64,000 nucleotides of DNA from Certhia americana (GCA_018697195.1 CM031872.1:7056930-7120929); one strand, 5' to 3'. Positions 12,076 through 24,379 are shown, counted from the stretch's first letter. Notes: generated by a model from the letters alone, not told the origin. A program made the numbers and translations.

Positions 12076-13292
12076 CACGGTGGATGAGCCCCTTTGGTCC
12101 CACAAGCAGACACAGCCCCGTGGCCACATTGAGGCTCCCCTTGTCCCCTATCCTGCAGCCCTGGGGACAGCTTTGCTGAGTTGGCCTGACTCTGGGGGAC
12201 TCATGATGCTCAGGACCAGATACTTGACAGAGAGTGGAATTTTCAGGGCAATTTCTGGGGATTTGGCACCTTTTCTGTTCCATGTCACCCCCAGCCCCCT
12301 CCTTACCATCGCCCAGAGCCTTCCCCTCTGTGTCACTCCTACCCCAGCTCCCCATACCCTCAGCAGCAGCACATTTGTTGCTTGACAGCTTTTATTTTAT
12401 ATTTCATTTGCCGTTTGTCAGCCGGTGAACACGGCTTCAAGTTCCTGTTTGATGTTTCCATGTTATCTACAAACGCTTTAAAGTTGCAGTGCTTGCTGGG
12501 CTCCGGAGCTCACAGCAGCACAGGCACCCCCCTCTAGTGGTCCAAAGGCAAGCGGAGTTCTGCGGAAACTGGAGCATTTTTCGGGAGCTGAGAGGCCACC
12601 TGGGTCCCACAGGCAGAGATGATGGGAGAGCAATGAAGTTCCATCCTTTAGGTGCTGCCCCAACACTGCTTTGTGGGGGACGCTGCCACACCCTGTCTGC
12701 CTCAAATATCACTTGGAAAATATGAAAATAGGCAGGAAATGTCCCGTGTTGAAGCTGAATTGTGTCCCTTTTGCAGTTCTGGGACCACAAGGCTCAGTGC
12801 ATGTGGAATAATTTCATTCTGTTTTGCACTGTACATGTAGAAATCACTTGACTGGGAAGTTAAAGAATGATTTAAATACTGTTAAGCTGGGAAAATTGAC
12901 GTTAAGAGTCTCTTAAAATTACACAGCTGTGGTCTCTGTACCTGGACTTTATCTTCTCCAGTACTGCTGCTAAGAAATGTCATATTTAGGGACAAGAAGA
13001 GAAAAACCAGAGGCTGATTCCTGCCCTACCTCTACCAATGTGTTCTGACTGCTCCTGAAGGTTGTGTCCAGCACAGAAAAGGGTGGGTGAGGGATTGAAA
13101 CACAGGAATGGTTGGTTCAAACTTTGTACTGGAAAATCACTGCTCATTCAGAATCTGATGGGTTTGCCAAAGATATCCCTGAGTGAGTTTTATTCACAGA
13201 TAATCTTGTCTGTAACCACCTGTTCCATGGCAAAGCTGCATTAGGGAGATTTGGGGAGTTTGGACACGGTTTTGGTACTTTTCTAATATGAA
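12076..13292. other. Unique non-coding DNA with one CTCF-like motif
   Basis: No supported coding region or repeat. The stretch 12420-12760 has somewhat more CpG and contains the CTCF-like motif described separately. The rest is ordinary AT-rich sequence. Confidence 0.45.
12527..12540 (-). promoter_or_regulatory. CTCF-like motif
   Basis: On the - strand the 14 bases read CCACTAGAGGGGGG, which fits the core CTCF consensus CCASYAGRKGGCRS at 13 of 14 positions (one mismatch at the final C of GGC). A 13/14 match is expected about once by chance in a window this size, so this is only a candidate insulator or loop-anchor site. Confidence 0.3.
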
Positions 13293-13617
13293 ACCTTCCA
13301 GTGCCTAAAGAGGGATTATAAGAAGGCTGGAGAGGGACTGGGGACAAGGGATGGAGGGACAGGACACAGGGAATGGCTTCCCACTGCCAGAGGGCAGGGC
13401 TGGGTGGGATATTGGGAAGGAATTGTTCCCTGGGAGGGTGGGCAGGCCCTGGCACAGGGTGCCCAGAGCCCCTGGATCCCTGTGAGTGTCCAAGGCCAGG
13501 GTGGACATTGGGCTTGGAGCAGTCTGGGGTATTGGGAGGTGTCCCTGCCATGGCAGGGGTGGACTGGGATGAGATTTACTGTCCCTCCCAACCCAAACCC
13601 ATCTGTGATTCTCTGAG
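13293..13617 (+). mobile_element. CR1 LINE 3' end, group A
   Basis: This CR1 copy in + orientation starts at 'ccttccagtgcctaaagagg'. It passes 'ggaatggcttcccactgcca', 'aattgttccctgggagggtg' and 'ggccctggcacagggtgccc', and ends in 'tctgtgattctctgag'. A short internal deletion removes the 'agcagctgtggctgc' words present in sister copies. Its 5' part carries the CTCF-like words discussed in the findings. Confidence 0.92.
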
Positions 13618-13749
13618 CATTGAATTGTGGATCTCCTTGTAGCTCTCCCTAAATCTGTGTTCCTACAGTCAGAGTCAGCACAAAATCCATCCAGAACTCT
13701 ATGTAAAGACAATTCCAGAGCTCAGCCTGGAAGCTCTGGTGACCAGAAC

Positions 13750-15100
13750 TCGGCAGTGAAGTATCATCTTACAGAGCAGAGATTGGAGGATCAATGATCC
13801 TATTAATAGAGGGAGCCAGGTAATTCTGGGTTGAAATGACCACTTTCTACATCAATTAGTCATGGAAGCAGTCAAAAGTGGATGCTATTTTAGACATGAT
13901 TTTGGCAAGGGGTGAAGAGTCTATAGAGGAGGAGGTTATAGAAAATAACCTTGGATTGTGCACCATTGATTCAGTTTGAACTAAAGGGAAGGGGGAAAAA
14001 ATCCCAAACAATTAAGGGGGGATTGGTTTCATAAAGGGCAAGTTAGGAGAAATTTAATAAAATTATTCAGTGAAGGCAGCTGGCCACAAAAGGGAGCTCA
14101 GGGAGCTGAATGTGGAGGTGTGGAATTTTTTTAATCCAAAGGGCAAAAACATGCAATTTGCAACTCAGTGCAGGGTGAAGGGAAGAGTAGGTGGGGAAAA
14201 CTCCCAGGTGGCTCCACAAATAACAAGCTCAGGAAGGATCAGAGCAGTGATGGGGAGGTCTAAGGGTTGGAGCAAAGGGCTCAGCTACAAAGGTGGCTCT
14301 GTGGGAGAGGTGAGGAAAGCAGAGGAGGATCCTGTCATGCTGTGAGATCCTATAGGAAAAGGTGGAGTTAGGTTTATGAATAAGAGGGATGAGGATAGTT
14401 GTGGGGCTACCAGAGAGTCAGATGGGATCAAGGCATAAAATGATGAGGTGCAGCAGCTCCATAATAACAGATCAGCTTTAGGAAAAGCTGAGGAAGGAGG
14501 CTTTGGAACTGGACAGTCCCATGCTCGAGGCAAAAGCCCGAGTCAGTGCATTTAATGCAGTGAAATTCTGTGTGATCTGCAAAAGGTGATGTGCAAAGGG
14601 CAGGAACAATGGCATTTCAACCTGCAGGAGTTTCAAATTTCCAGAGAAAGATGAGAGAAGTGAAGGTAAAGAGTAAGAGGGAATGGGACAGGTATTTATC
14701 CTGGACAAAACAAGACATGCTCACCCAGTCCCCTCTTTCATACAAATCCTGCAAGCTAAGGGAATGTAGATCCCTCTGCATGGACTGCAGGAGAGGATCT
14801 GATACAGTTCCTCCTGGGAAATTATTATTAAAGCTGGAAAAGATGGGGATTAGTGCAAGAATCGCAAGGAGCTAAAGACTGAGCCAGGAAAAACAGGCAC
14901 ATCATGTGCTGAGAGGGGTCTGTAGGGCTTGGGGAGGGCACAGGGGGATTCAGGACTCAGCCTTGGAGCAGATCACACTGATCTACTCAGTGACCTTGGC
15001 TGAGGAGGCAGGAATGAGCTCAGGGAATTACTGCTGCCACAGAACTGGCAGGTGAGTGTGGTTCAGTGGAAAATCTGAAAATTCTGGTGACTCTGAGGAC
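13750..15100 (+). mobile_element. Possible interior of a degraded LINE (CR1-like)
   Basis: About 1.3 kb of purine-rich + strand DNA. Phrases such as 'ggtttcataaagggcaagtt', 'gggagctcagggagctgaat', 'aagagtaagagggaatggga' and 'aggaatgagctcagggaatt' resemble in style and order the CR1 region between the endonuclease and reverse transcriptase. No frame stays open for more than about 95 codons and no catalytic motif survives. A retroviral interior or plain unique DNA are the alternatives. A translated search against LINE proteins would settle it. Confidence 0.3.
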
Positions 15101-16150
15101 TGGAGCAAAAGAAATGTGGAGAAAGTCCCAAATAAGGCTTTGGGTCCTGCATTTGAGGGCCAGGAGTTTCCTTCCAGCTGGGAGGAAGGGAGGTGGAGAA
15201 ATCCTGAAATGCAGCCATCGTGCTGCCACCTTTGTGATGGAACTGAGAACTGTGAAAAGTTTGAGGCAACAACTAATCAAGTGTTTCCACAGTGGTTTCA
15301 CATGTTCACACAAACTGCTGCTCGAACCTCAATCGAAACAGCTGAGGTTTGAAAAGGGGAACAGGAACTGCAGGGAGGGCACTGAGGGTGCACAGAGAGC
15401 CTGTGCTTCAGCAGGGAATGGAAAACCTGGGCTGTGGAGCCAGGCTGGGAGAGGAGTGGCTGATCTTTTAAAATTAAACATCAGGGCAAACTTTAGGTGA
15501 GGAAGGGGTGTCCCAAGAGCAGTGATGGCACAGACACAGAGTTCCACAGGCAGGTGTGGGGAGGGGTTGGGACAGGGTCCTGAACAGCAAGAGGGAAACC
15601 CCCAAATCTGTCAGAGGAGCTGTGGGGATAGGATGGTTTTCAAACACCTTGAAATGCTTGGTCCCTGTTAAAGGGATGGCTGGAGACAGGAGAGGTGGGA
15701 CAAAGTGAGCTGCACCTTCTTCTTTTAAAACACTGTGGAAAGTATAAGCAAAGAAGAAAATCAAGGCTCTTTTGCAACTCAACAACCAGTTTTAGATGGA
15801 CGTTTCCTGATGAATATCAAGAATTTTTGTCTCCAGGAGGAAGCCACAATCAAATTGTCTCATTGGGGCCACACCAGCCTTCTTTGCCTGTCCCATACCC
15901 ATAGATCTACCTGGAGATGCCACTGTACCCAAACTGACACTTTGGGAAGGCTTTGCCCTTGTTCTCTTGTTGAGCCTGAAACCAAACCTGCTGCTCATAT
16001 TTGGTTCACTCCATCCCAGCCCTCAGAGCCCAGGGCAAGCCCCAAATCAAGGTGAACACACAGAAATCTGGGTGCTTGGTGGCAGCTTCCTTAAAGGATG
16101 GTGTTAATGAGAAGGGAGCTTGCTCCATCCCACACAGGGATGTGCCAGAC

Positions 16151-16204
16151 CTGCAGGTCACCTCCTGTCCCCAGATTTTCTCCTGCAGGTCACCTCCTGT
16201 CCCC
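16151..16204. repeat. 22-bp direct repeat, two copies
   Basis: The 22-base block beginning ctgcaggtcacctcctgt occurs at 16151-16172 and again, identical, at 16183-16204, separated by ten bases. This looks like a recent local duplication. Confidence 0.85.
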
Positions 16205-16689
16205 CTTCATTTCTCCAAATTCTCTAGGATTGCTGTTGGCACTGCCGCATGAAGATATTCCCTGTCCATGAACTTGATCAGCCACTTCTTTCCCAATAAA
16301 ACCAGCTGCCCTTTGTGCAAGGAATTGCTATTTCTGTACCCAGATCAGAGCCTCTCTGGAGAATCAGCCACTATCTGCTATCACATATCCTGCAAATGCT
16401 CCTTGCTCTAATTAAGCAATAATTAATGGCTCCAAATTACAAGATGGATTCCCAAGTTCTCTGCACTGCACAATAAGAAGCAGGTCTGTTTTCTGCTTTT
16501 CAATTTCAATTAGAAAAGCTCATGTTCCCTTTTAGTGTCCTTGTGTCTCCTCAGCAGACACCAGTATTACAGCAATATCTCATTTGTTCCTCCCACGAAA
16601 TTGTACTGAAAAATAAATTAATTATCTCCTTTTTTTTTTTTTGCTTTTTCTCTGTTATAAGCTCCATACCTAAACCTGGGGTATATTTT

Positions 16690-16743
16690 TAGATTTTTTT
16701 GATAGACTTTTTTAGAAGTTTTCGATAGACTTTTTTAGATAGA
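16690..16743. repeat. Short T-rich tandem repeat
   Basis: The phrase 'gatagacttttttaga' appears at about 16701 and 16724 with T-rich sequence between and before the copies. This gives roughly two units of about 23 bases. Confidence 0.75.
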
Positions 16744-18554
16744 TGCAGGTGACATCCCCACCCAAAGACCTCTGCAAACCCCTTGCTCTCAGTCCCTTAC
16801 TCAGACCCTGCAGCCAGGACAGGATTCACGTGGTTTCCGTGTTGCATGGAAAATATCATTTTTAGTCTACGCATTGTGTTTTCTTCATGGTTCCTAAAAA
16901 CAGGGGGCTTCCTACTGAGGGAATTTAGCTCCAAATCTCTGCTGCCTGTAGCATATGGGCTAAATTTGGTTGCAATCCTCACACTTTGTTTTTGGCAGGG
17001 ACAACGTGTGAAGCCTTTAAATGAACATTCTCTCCTTGGCTGATTTTTTTCATCTGTTTGGACAAGGCAGGGGAAGGGGAAGCCCAAGCACCTGACAACA
17101 CCTTTAACACTGCCCTGCAGGTCTTGCAAACCCAAGGGACTGTGGTCCCTTTAGGGGGTGGGAAACTCCTCCCCTTGGTCTTCCTGCCCCTCTCCTTCCC
17201 CCAGCACAGGATCTCAGTGCTGGCTGGCTGGCAGCAGCCAAGGTTCTCCTCTCCCTGAGCACTTTATGAGTGAGTTTCTCTGCCCTGCAGAGCTCAGATC
17301 TGCTGAGGGAAGCCCCCGTGGGGACCAAGACAAAGGCAGCAGCCATGGCTCAAATACCATGGGCAGAAAGCAGAGCTCCCTGGAGGGCACAGGGCTGGCT
17401 TTGTCCCCTCCAAAAGGCCACTGCCAACCCGCAAGGACAGCGTGGCTGTGGCTCAGTGAAGCGTCCAGGTGACATTCCCCACCCTGCACAGCAGGGTCTG
17501 CAGCCTCCTCTCTCCTGGCAGAGAGATTTGAGCTGGGGACTCCGCCCTTGGGCTGCCAGAGCGCTGAGGTCTCATTATTTTTGTCTCTCAAGAGCTCTAC
17601 CTCGAGGGGACTCAAAGCAGATCTATTTCTGTAGATTTTTTTTCCAAGTGAATCAGAAAATCTCCATGTGGGTTGCTGGGAACGCTGCAATGGCTGATAC
17701 AGGCCATATGTTTCTGCTGAGCTGGTGGCACCAAAATGTTATTTCAGAAAACAGCAGCTATTAGCTTTAACCACGGAAAACTTACATTTGGGGGACTCTA
17801 TTTTTACCACTCTTACTACTGTTCCTACCACTGATTTATTGACATGGCTAGGGAAAATGTTCCCTAAATTGGAGTTGTTGTGATGCCAACACTGAGTTCA
17901 TGTTGGCTACAACTCTTAATATGGAGTTGCTGTGTCCCATTTTAGCTGGATTTCAGCTATAAAACAGCACAGGCAGCTGAGGTGAGGGAACAGGGAAGGT
18001 GACTGGCTGGTCAATGGTTTTCAGTGAAAATAAAAGGGCTCAGTTTGCCTGAATTTTCATTTGGGAAACTGTGAGAGTTCCCCAAATTTGCTGAAAACAT
18101 CCCAGCAATGCCTGGGGCTTTCATGGAAAGGACAGTGAATTCCTGAAGTTCCCCAAAATTTTGGCTTGAGAGTTAATATTGACTTAAAAGCTCTTTATTT
18201 ACTATTTCCTACATTTCATTCACTCGTGTCAGGGGGAGCTCTGGTGCTGCCAGACTCCCACGCTCCTCAGCTCAGCCCCTGCTTCCCAGACTGGAACTTC
18301 TCACAGCAAACTCGTAAGTGCCTGATGCCAGGTAAAATGAGTGTTTTCTGGAAAATACACAGCAGAAAACTGGAAATAAACCTTAGCTGAAGCTAAAACT
18401 TCACCTGCTTGTTAGCAAAGGAGTTGTTGATGTTATCCTTGATGGAGCAGGGGATTGATCACCTCAGTTCTGCCTTGCTGGTGTGGCCTCTTGACACCTG
18501 CACAGGCTCCTTGGGTAGGAAAGGCAGCTGAGAGCTGTGAGTCCATTCTGACCA

Positions 18555-18710
18555 GAGACACAGAATCACAGAATATCCTGATTGGAAGGGACCTTCCAGG
18601 ATCATCCAGTCCAAGCCCTGGCCTTGCACAGACACCCCAAAAATCCCACCCCTGTGCCTGGGAGAGTTGTCCAAGCCAAAGGCTGTGAATGTCCAGCACA
18701 AGGAGCTGCT
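18555..18710 (-). mobile_element. CR1 LINE 3' tail, group B-related
   Basis: Reverse-oriented CR1 tail: 'acagaatcacagaatatcct' (tail), 'gattggaagggaccttccag', 'gatcatccagtccaagccct' and 'cttgcacagacaccccaaaa'. The element continues to about 'aaggctgtgaatgtccagc' and then stops. The element's sense strand is -. Confidence 0.88.
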
Positions 18711-18974
18711 CTTTGCTGGCTCAAGGAATCTCTGGGCAGACCCAGGCTGTCAGGAGCCAGTTCCAGAGAGTGTTAAGCCTGCTCTTACCATCAGCACTGC
18801 CCCAGTGCTGGGACTTCCTCTTCCCCAGGAAAGGACTGGGGTAGGATGTGGATACAGGTTGTGCTCACTGGACCAGAGACAGCTCTGCAGGAGGTGAGAG
18901 GTAACCCAGCACACCCTGAGCTGCTCCTGCACATTTCATCACCTTCTAAGGGCTCTGTGACCACTCAGGGCAGG
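18711..18974. other. Unique spacer between two CR1 pieces
   Basis: About 260 bases between oppositely oriented CR1 pieces; no recognisable content. Confidence 0.4.
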
Positions 18975-19165
18975 ATCAAGGCAAGGTTCTTCCCCCAGAG
19001 GATGCTGGGCACTGCCCAGGGAATGGGGACGGCCCTAAGGCTGCCAGAGCTCCAGGAGCCTTTGGACATCCCAGGGATGCACAGGGTGGGAGTGATGGGG
19101 GATCTGTGCAGGGACAAGGCTGAGCTGGGTGATCCTGTGGGTCCCTTCTCCTGTTCCATAGGATA
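18975..19165 (+). mobile_element. CR1 LINE 3' end, group B
   Basis: Contains the group B words 'ggcaaggttcttcccccaga', 'atgctgggcactgcccaggg', 'ggctgccagagctccaggag' and 'cccagggatgcacagggtgg', then a degraded tail near 19165. It is 5' truncated at the 'caaggttcttcccc' word, as several sister copies are. It lies 265 bases from a CR1 tail of opposite orientation. Confidence 0.88.
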
Positions 19166-20639
19166 GCCCAAGCTGCAGATTCCAGCATCTCCATGGCCAC
19201 AGGACAGGTGGGGTTGGCCAGGCTGGGCACAGCAAGTCCAACATGCTGCAAGGGGAAACTCCAGCACATCCCAAGGGCACCATGTGAGTTCAGTGACAGG
19301 AGGTGGGGCTGGACCCCAGCATAGGCTGGAACTGCTGTCTGTGAGTGGAACGTGTCCCAGGACAGCCTGGCAGGCCCAGTGCCTCCTTCTCCTGGGTTTG
19401 CAGTGGAAACCAGCACAGACGGACACACAGTGTGGGACTGAAGCTGTTTCTGTCCCATTTTGTTGTCCCCCCAAGGGCCTGAGAGCTCTTTGCTGGGAGA
19501 AGGGAGTCAGGCACATCGACACTTGCTACTCCACTGTTCCCAAGACTCTGCACTCCCTTCCCGAATGGAATGACACTGCTCACATGGAGTGGGAGCTGCT
19601 GCTGGCTCCTGTGCCAGGTACAGCCTGTTCCCTCCTGACCTCCCATCCCACTGGAAGCACTGAGAGCCTCAATGGGGAGCAACACCATCATTGTGCTGAG
19701 CACAGCTCTGTGTTGGGTCTTTTGTCTTAGGTTGCTCTTCTGGAGAGCATTAGATCAAATTCTCATGGACAATTAGAACTGGGAGAATATTAACAAAGGA
19801 GAAAATTATGCATTGAACATTTTGCTTGCAAAATTCACTGAATAAATTATTCAGATTTAATGTGGAAGAATAATGGAGGAAATAATTGAATAATGAAATA
19901 TCATAAAATTAATGGACTATTCTATTAATAATTTTACATCTCAGTCTAATACAATAGAACGGGGAACAAGAAGAAGAGAAAAATATAATTTGGCATGTTT
20001 GGATGAAAAGAGAGCAATGGCTCTGTTTATGACACTTCACGCAGCATTGCCAGAGTTCATGAATTTATCATGACTCCTGTGCTGCAAAGTGCCTGTGCTG
20101 AGCATTCCAAGGCCACAGGCAAATCTCCAACTTCCACCTCTGTGATAACACCAAAAAAATCCAAACTGTCACTTGAATTTGGCCCAAACACCACCTCACA
20201 GTACGCAGGGGTTTGTAGGGCAGTCTCAGGACCTTTCCAAGCTGATTTACCATGAGATTTGGGATCCCACTGGCAAACCCTGGGGAAGGTGAGGTGCTGC
20301 CAGAGCACCTGCTGCCCTTGGGAAATGGAAAATGCTTTCAGGGTTTGCTGGCTGTTGGATTGGGCAGGTTGGATTATCTCCAGATCTGAAGGAAGGGAGA
20401 TGAATCCCACCTTAGAAGACTCAACATCAACACCAAGACCCTTTAAAACAGCCACAGCAAACCAAGGGTGGGATCTGAAAGGTGGGGAGGGTTGCAGGTG
20501 CTGAGTTTTCCATCATTTCCCCCGGAGCTCCCTGGGAGAGGGCCCTGTCTGGTCCTGCAGCCCCCCCAGGCTGGTGAGTGCTCCCTTCATTACCTCCCAG
20601 AACTGATGAACCCACAGAGGGTCAGAGTGTTCTTTAGCA
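19166..20639. other. Unique non-coding DNA
   Basis: Open frames of 148 and 137 codons on opposite strands overlap at 19.28-19.73 kb; neither shows a domain. The part 19740-20040 is very AT-rich. No repeat family recognised. Confidence 0.45.
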
Positions 20640-21030
20640 ATTAACTGAGCTCCAGAGACTGTAATTTGTCTTGTTCATGTTACAGCACCAAATGAATTTC
20701 CCTGTGTTTAATAATCATTCTAAAAGCAGATCACAGAGCCGGGAGGGAGGGCGAGATTGTATCAATCATTTGTTTTCCAACTCTTTCAAGGAATTTCCTA
20801 CTGTGTTTAATTTCTTGCTGCTAAGTCCTACATGAGCCTCGGGAAGGCGGGCACTGCTATTATTATTCATTTTTTAATCATCAGAGGAAACTATTTAGCT
20901 GCTCTAGAAAATTAACATGCTTCCAAATTCAGGAGGAGCCAACAACTGGGAAAATGCAATTTTCATGGACGCTGTCATATTAGTCTAAGTGGTATAATTT
21001 AGGACAGCTTCATTTAGGGATTTTTGAAGA
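20640..21030. promoter_or_regulatory. Candidate conserved non-coding element
   Basis: AT-rich unique block without frames, with several developmental-type motifs: ATCAATCA (PBX-HOX type) at 20761-20768, TTTAATCATC near 20873, and TTAATTTC near 20808. It is unlike the decayed sequence around it, but conservation cannot be seen from one genome. Speculative. Confidence 0.2.
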
Positions 21031-22544
21031 CAATTTAGCTAAAACCCTTGGATTCATGCTGCAAAGAATCACTTCTGGGCCATTTTGGGACTGGGCCTCT
21101 TTCCCACTTTGCAAATGAGGCAGTGAAAATTTGGCTCACCCAGGGAGGCAGCAGCATCCCCCGTCCCAGACTGTGACCAAGGCAGCACCTGCCGGGTACA
21201 GGCACAACCTCTGCTGCTTGCAGACCAAACTTTTGCTCTGTCCCAGCTGGATAAGGACAGGAATTAGAAATACCCACAGACAAACAGCTCAGAAAACAGA
21301 AAGTAGAGTAGGATTTGCCCTGATTTAAAGGGAAAAAAAATGAAAAGAAAAGAAATTAAATTAGTATTTGCCCTGAAAACCAACTGAGCTGGAAGGAATT
21401 GTCAAAATCAGTGTAGACAAATCATCCATATTCTGTGGGGAAAGGCTGCTTTTGCCTCCTCCTGCCTGAACTCCTGTGCTGGCACAGCTCTGAGGTCAGG
21501 CTCTGGGGCACACACAGGAAAACAGCTCCAGATGGGTCCTGAGGGGAAAACACCACCCTGCAGCTATGCCAGGGGTGCACAGCTATCCATTCCCTTCCAG
21601 GGAGCTTTCCCACATCACCTGGGCTCTTCTCATGGGAATTTCTCCTTTGAGAGATGATCTGGGTGTCTGCTGTGACATCTTGGGGATGTGACATATTTGG
21701 GCATCTTGTGACTTTTCAGTGATACTGGATGGGAGACATTTTCCACCTCGTTTTCCTCCCAGACACCAAGTGTGCAAAATCTGAAACAACTCAAAGGAAG
21801 GAATTCTCCAAAGCAGGGCTGAAATCTCATACCTATTGGAAAACTATTAAAATGACAGGATTTTTTTTCAAAGCAAAGGACAATTTTTAAAACAGCAGAT
21901 CTCTGTGCCTCTTTGGTCTTGCTATTCCCAAAGGCATCCCCAGCTCGATCAGTGCTGATGGTCCATGGGGAGGGGACTTTGTCCGGGGCCTGGGGGTCGG
22001 GTTTGGGTTCGTTTTTGCAGAGGCCGGGGTGAGGAAGAGCTCTGGGTCCGCACTAGAGGGCACTCCTGCCATGCAGAACCTGCGCTCCACGAGGATGCAG
22101 GATCCTTCCAAAGCTGCAGCCGGAGCAGGGCACAGGGGGGAGATCTCTGTTCCCTGCGGAGGGATAGGGGCTGCAAGGGAGAAACCCCACAGTACCCTCC
22201 ACTCCCTGCAAAAACCTCCTTCTGGGGTCTGCAGGGGGGTTATGGAACCCAGGGCCGACTGTCCTTGAAGGGTTTGTCCATGAAGGGCAAGCCCTGGCTT
22301 CAGGCGGGGCTTCAAGCAAGAACTTGAGATTTCTTGGGCTGATCAAACTCCCAGGTCTGCCAGGGGAGTGTGCAGTGGCCAAGGAGTAGAGGCCAAAGCA
22401 CTGCTCAGGTGGAAATGAGGGGGCACCAGGTGACGTGAGCTGCTCCAGGAGAGCAAACTTGGCTGCCTCTAGTGAAAATGGTGCATCCCCAGCCCTCTGG
22501 AGACCTTGGAAGAAGCCAGGAGGCACCACAAGGATGAAGAGTGA
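21031..22544. other. Unique non-coding DNA, GC-rich part at 21.95-22.3 kb
   Basis: Between 21950 and 22330 CpG is more frequent than around it, and three long frames on both strands (120 to 158 codons) overlap. That is typical of GC-rich non-coding DNA rather than a gene. It contains a CTCF-like motif listed separately. Confidence 0.4.
22050..22063 (+). promoter_or_regulatory. CTCF-like motif
   Basis: GCACTAGAGGGCAC matches the CTCF core consensus CCASYAGRKGGCRS at 13 of 14 positions (only the first base differs). It sits in a locally CpG-rich stretch. About one such match is expected by chance per window, so it remains a candidate. Confidence 0.35.
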
Positions 22545-22950
22545 GCCAGCTGATAAATCTTACTTGGATTTCTAAAGGCCTTTTACAGAATCCTTATCAA
22601 AAAGTTTAAGGAAATTGAGAAAACAGAGGACAAAGGTCCTGGCATGGACCGGTGGATGACAGCAGGCAGAGAAGAGGTGGAGGTCAGTGGTCAGCTCTGA
22701 TGGGGGGAGATCTCCCACAGCCCCTGTGGGCTCTGTGCTGGAACCTGGGCAGCTCCACACACTCATGGACTGAGAGAAGCCCTGAGCAGCAAATCCCAGC
22801 ATTCCCTGGTGATGAAAAGTGACTCAAAGCACAAAGAAGAAGAGCAAACTGTGCCTGGCTTCAGGAGGATGTCACAAATCTGTGTGAACAGGCCATGAAA
22901 TGTAAGAGCTGGTGTTGATAAGTTTGCAGTGGGACAGCTGCTGGCAAACC
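22545..22950 (+). mobile_element. Probable CR1 polymerase-region fragment, degraded
   Basis: The series 'cttggatttctaaaggcctt', 'aaaaagtttaaggaaattga', 'aaggtcctggcatggacc', 'ctgtgggctctgtgctggaa' and 'gatgttgataagtttgc'-like words follows the order of the CR1 reverse-transcriptase region: DFSKAF box, loop, then the region before the YADD box. Many frameshifts and stops; no intact domain. Confidence 0.5.
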
Positions 22951-24379
22951 CAGGGGGCCCCAGGCTCACCAGCACCCTTGGGAATGAGGCAATTCCATGA
23001 AAGTATGCGAGTGCTTCTGCCACTGGAGCAGACGTTCCCACGCTGTCTGCAGCAGGAGCTGACAACACATCAGCCCTGTGGAGCAGGAACCCCCAGGCCA
23101 CCCCCCAGCAGCAGCTCTTGCCACACACGCGGGGCCTGAGCTCACATTCGCTGCCAAAATCCCATGGAGATTGGCTTCCTCGGCCTTATTTTTAATTTGC
23201 TCTCAGGGCTGAGCTCAGATGATGTGAAATATGTGTGGCAAATCCACTCCCCACATCATATCTTCTGTGTGGAGCTGCTGGGCCTCAGACAACAACTTCC
23301 CTGTCTGCAGCCCGTTTATTTACGGAGGTGGCTGATCCGTCTGGGCCACTGCTGGAATCTGCTGCTGCTGCTGCTGCTGCCTGAAAATTCAGCTCTAATC
23401 ACCTCTGCCCTGCCCCTTCTTTAGGGACAAAATAATAAACCTTTGTGCTGCCTTAATAAAGAAGGAAAGAGGATTGCATTTTACTCTCCCAAGTTTTTCA
23501 CTGCAGGGAATTTTAGGGCTGTGCTTCTGTGATCTGTTGTTCCCCTGCCTCTAAGCCTGAGCCTGAAGGAGTTCAGGCATCACCCACCTCTGATGCACAC
23601 CTGATTTCAGGTTCAGCTTCTGTAAATGTTCCAATAACTCCACCTCCAGACCTCTCTTCCCATGGCTGATTTCTGCCCTTGGATATTTGGAAACTCTTGT
23701 CTCCTGAGGAGCTCAGCCTGCCCAGGCTCTGCAGACACAGATTGTGCTGTGCTGGCAAAACCAACTGATAAGGAATTTAATATGAAAGGCTGCTCAGAGA
23801 GGAGAGGAGTGAGATTGTGTCAGTTGATACTCCCAAGAGCTGGAGCCTGTAGCTGTGCACAGGCACTCCTTCTGTCTGATGTGACAGTTCTGCCCTTCTG
23901 ATAGGAATTTTCCTTGCTGAAAACTCAGTTAGGAGAGGTCAGGTTCTTCTGCCCCAGCCCCCACGTCCTGTTACCTTCTTCTCAGTATCTGTTTCTCCAA
24001 ACCAGTGGTTTCTGGGCTTTCTCATCCTTTTAGGCCACTGGAGAAGAGCTCCAAGGACCTTCCCCCAGCCAGGGAGTTGCTGGTTCTAGTCTCTATAATG
24101 GATGCACAGGCTGGAGATGAACACTCAAAGCACAAGCCAGCCCCGCCCAAACCTCTGGCCATTCACTGGATCATTTTATGGAGGTAGAAGCTGGGATGGG
24201 AAAAACTGGAAATGAGGAGGGAATCAGAGACACAGAGACAACAACAAGAACACCAGGACTTCCTCTCCTCCCTAGACATTTTGCAGATTGTTCACCTGTG
24301 CTCATTTCAATCTGTGCCTGTGACCTCAATGTTTCCCACCCTGTATAGAGGGGGGTGTGTGGAGAAGAGGGGTTTGTTT
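22951..24379. other. Unique non-coding DNA with a short CTG repeat
   Basis: Contains a (CTG)n run at 23360-23380. The sequence 23160-23470 is moderately GC-balanced with no open frame above 90 codons. No element supported. Confidence 0.45.
23360..23380. repeat. (CTG)n microsatellite, about 7 units
   Basis: A perfect run of CTG trinucleotides followed by 'cctgaaaattc'. It is not inside a supported reading frame. Confidence 0.9.

Larger units (their letters stand above)
15101..18554. other. Unique non-coding DNA with small direct repeats
   Basis: Open frames up to 164 codons (17270-17764, +) overlap a 158-codon frame on the - strand, with no domain. Two short repeats at 16.15-16.2 and 16.69-16.74 kb are listed separately. 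A T-run lies at 16630-16642. Nothing else supported. Confidence 0.45.
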
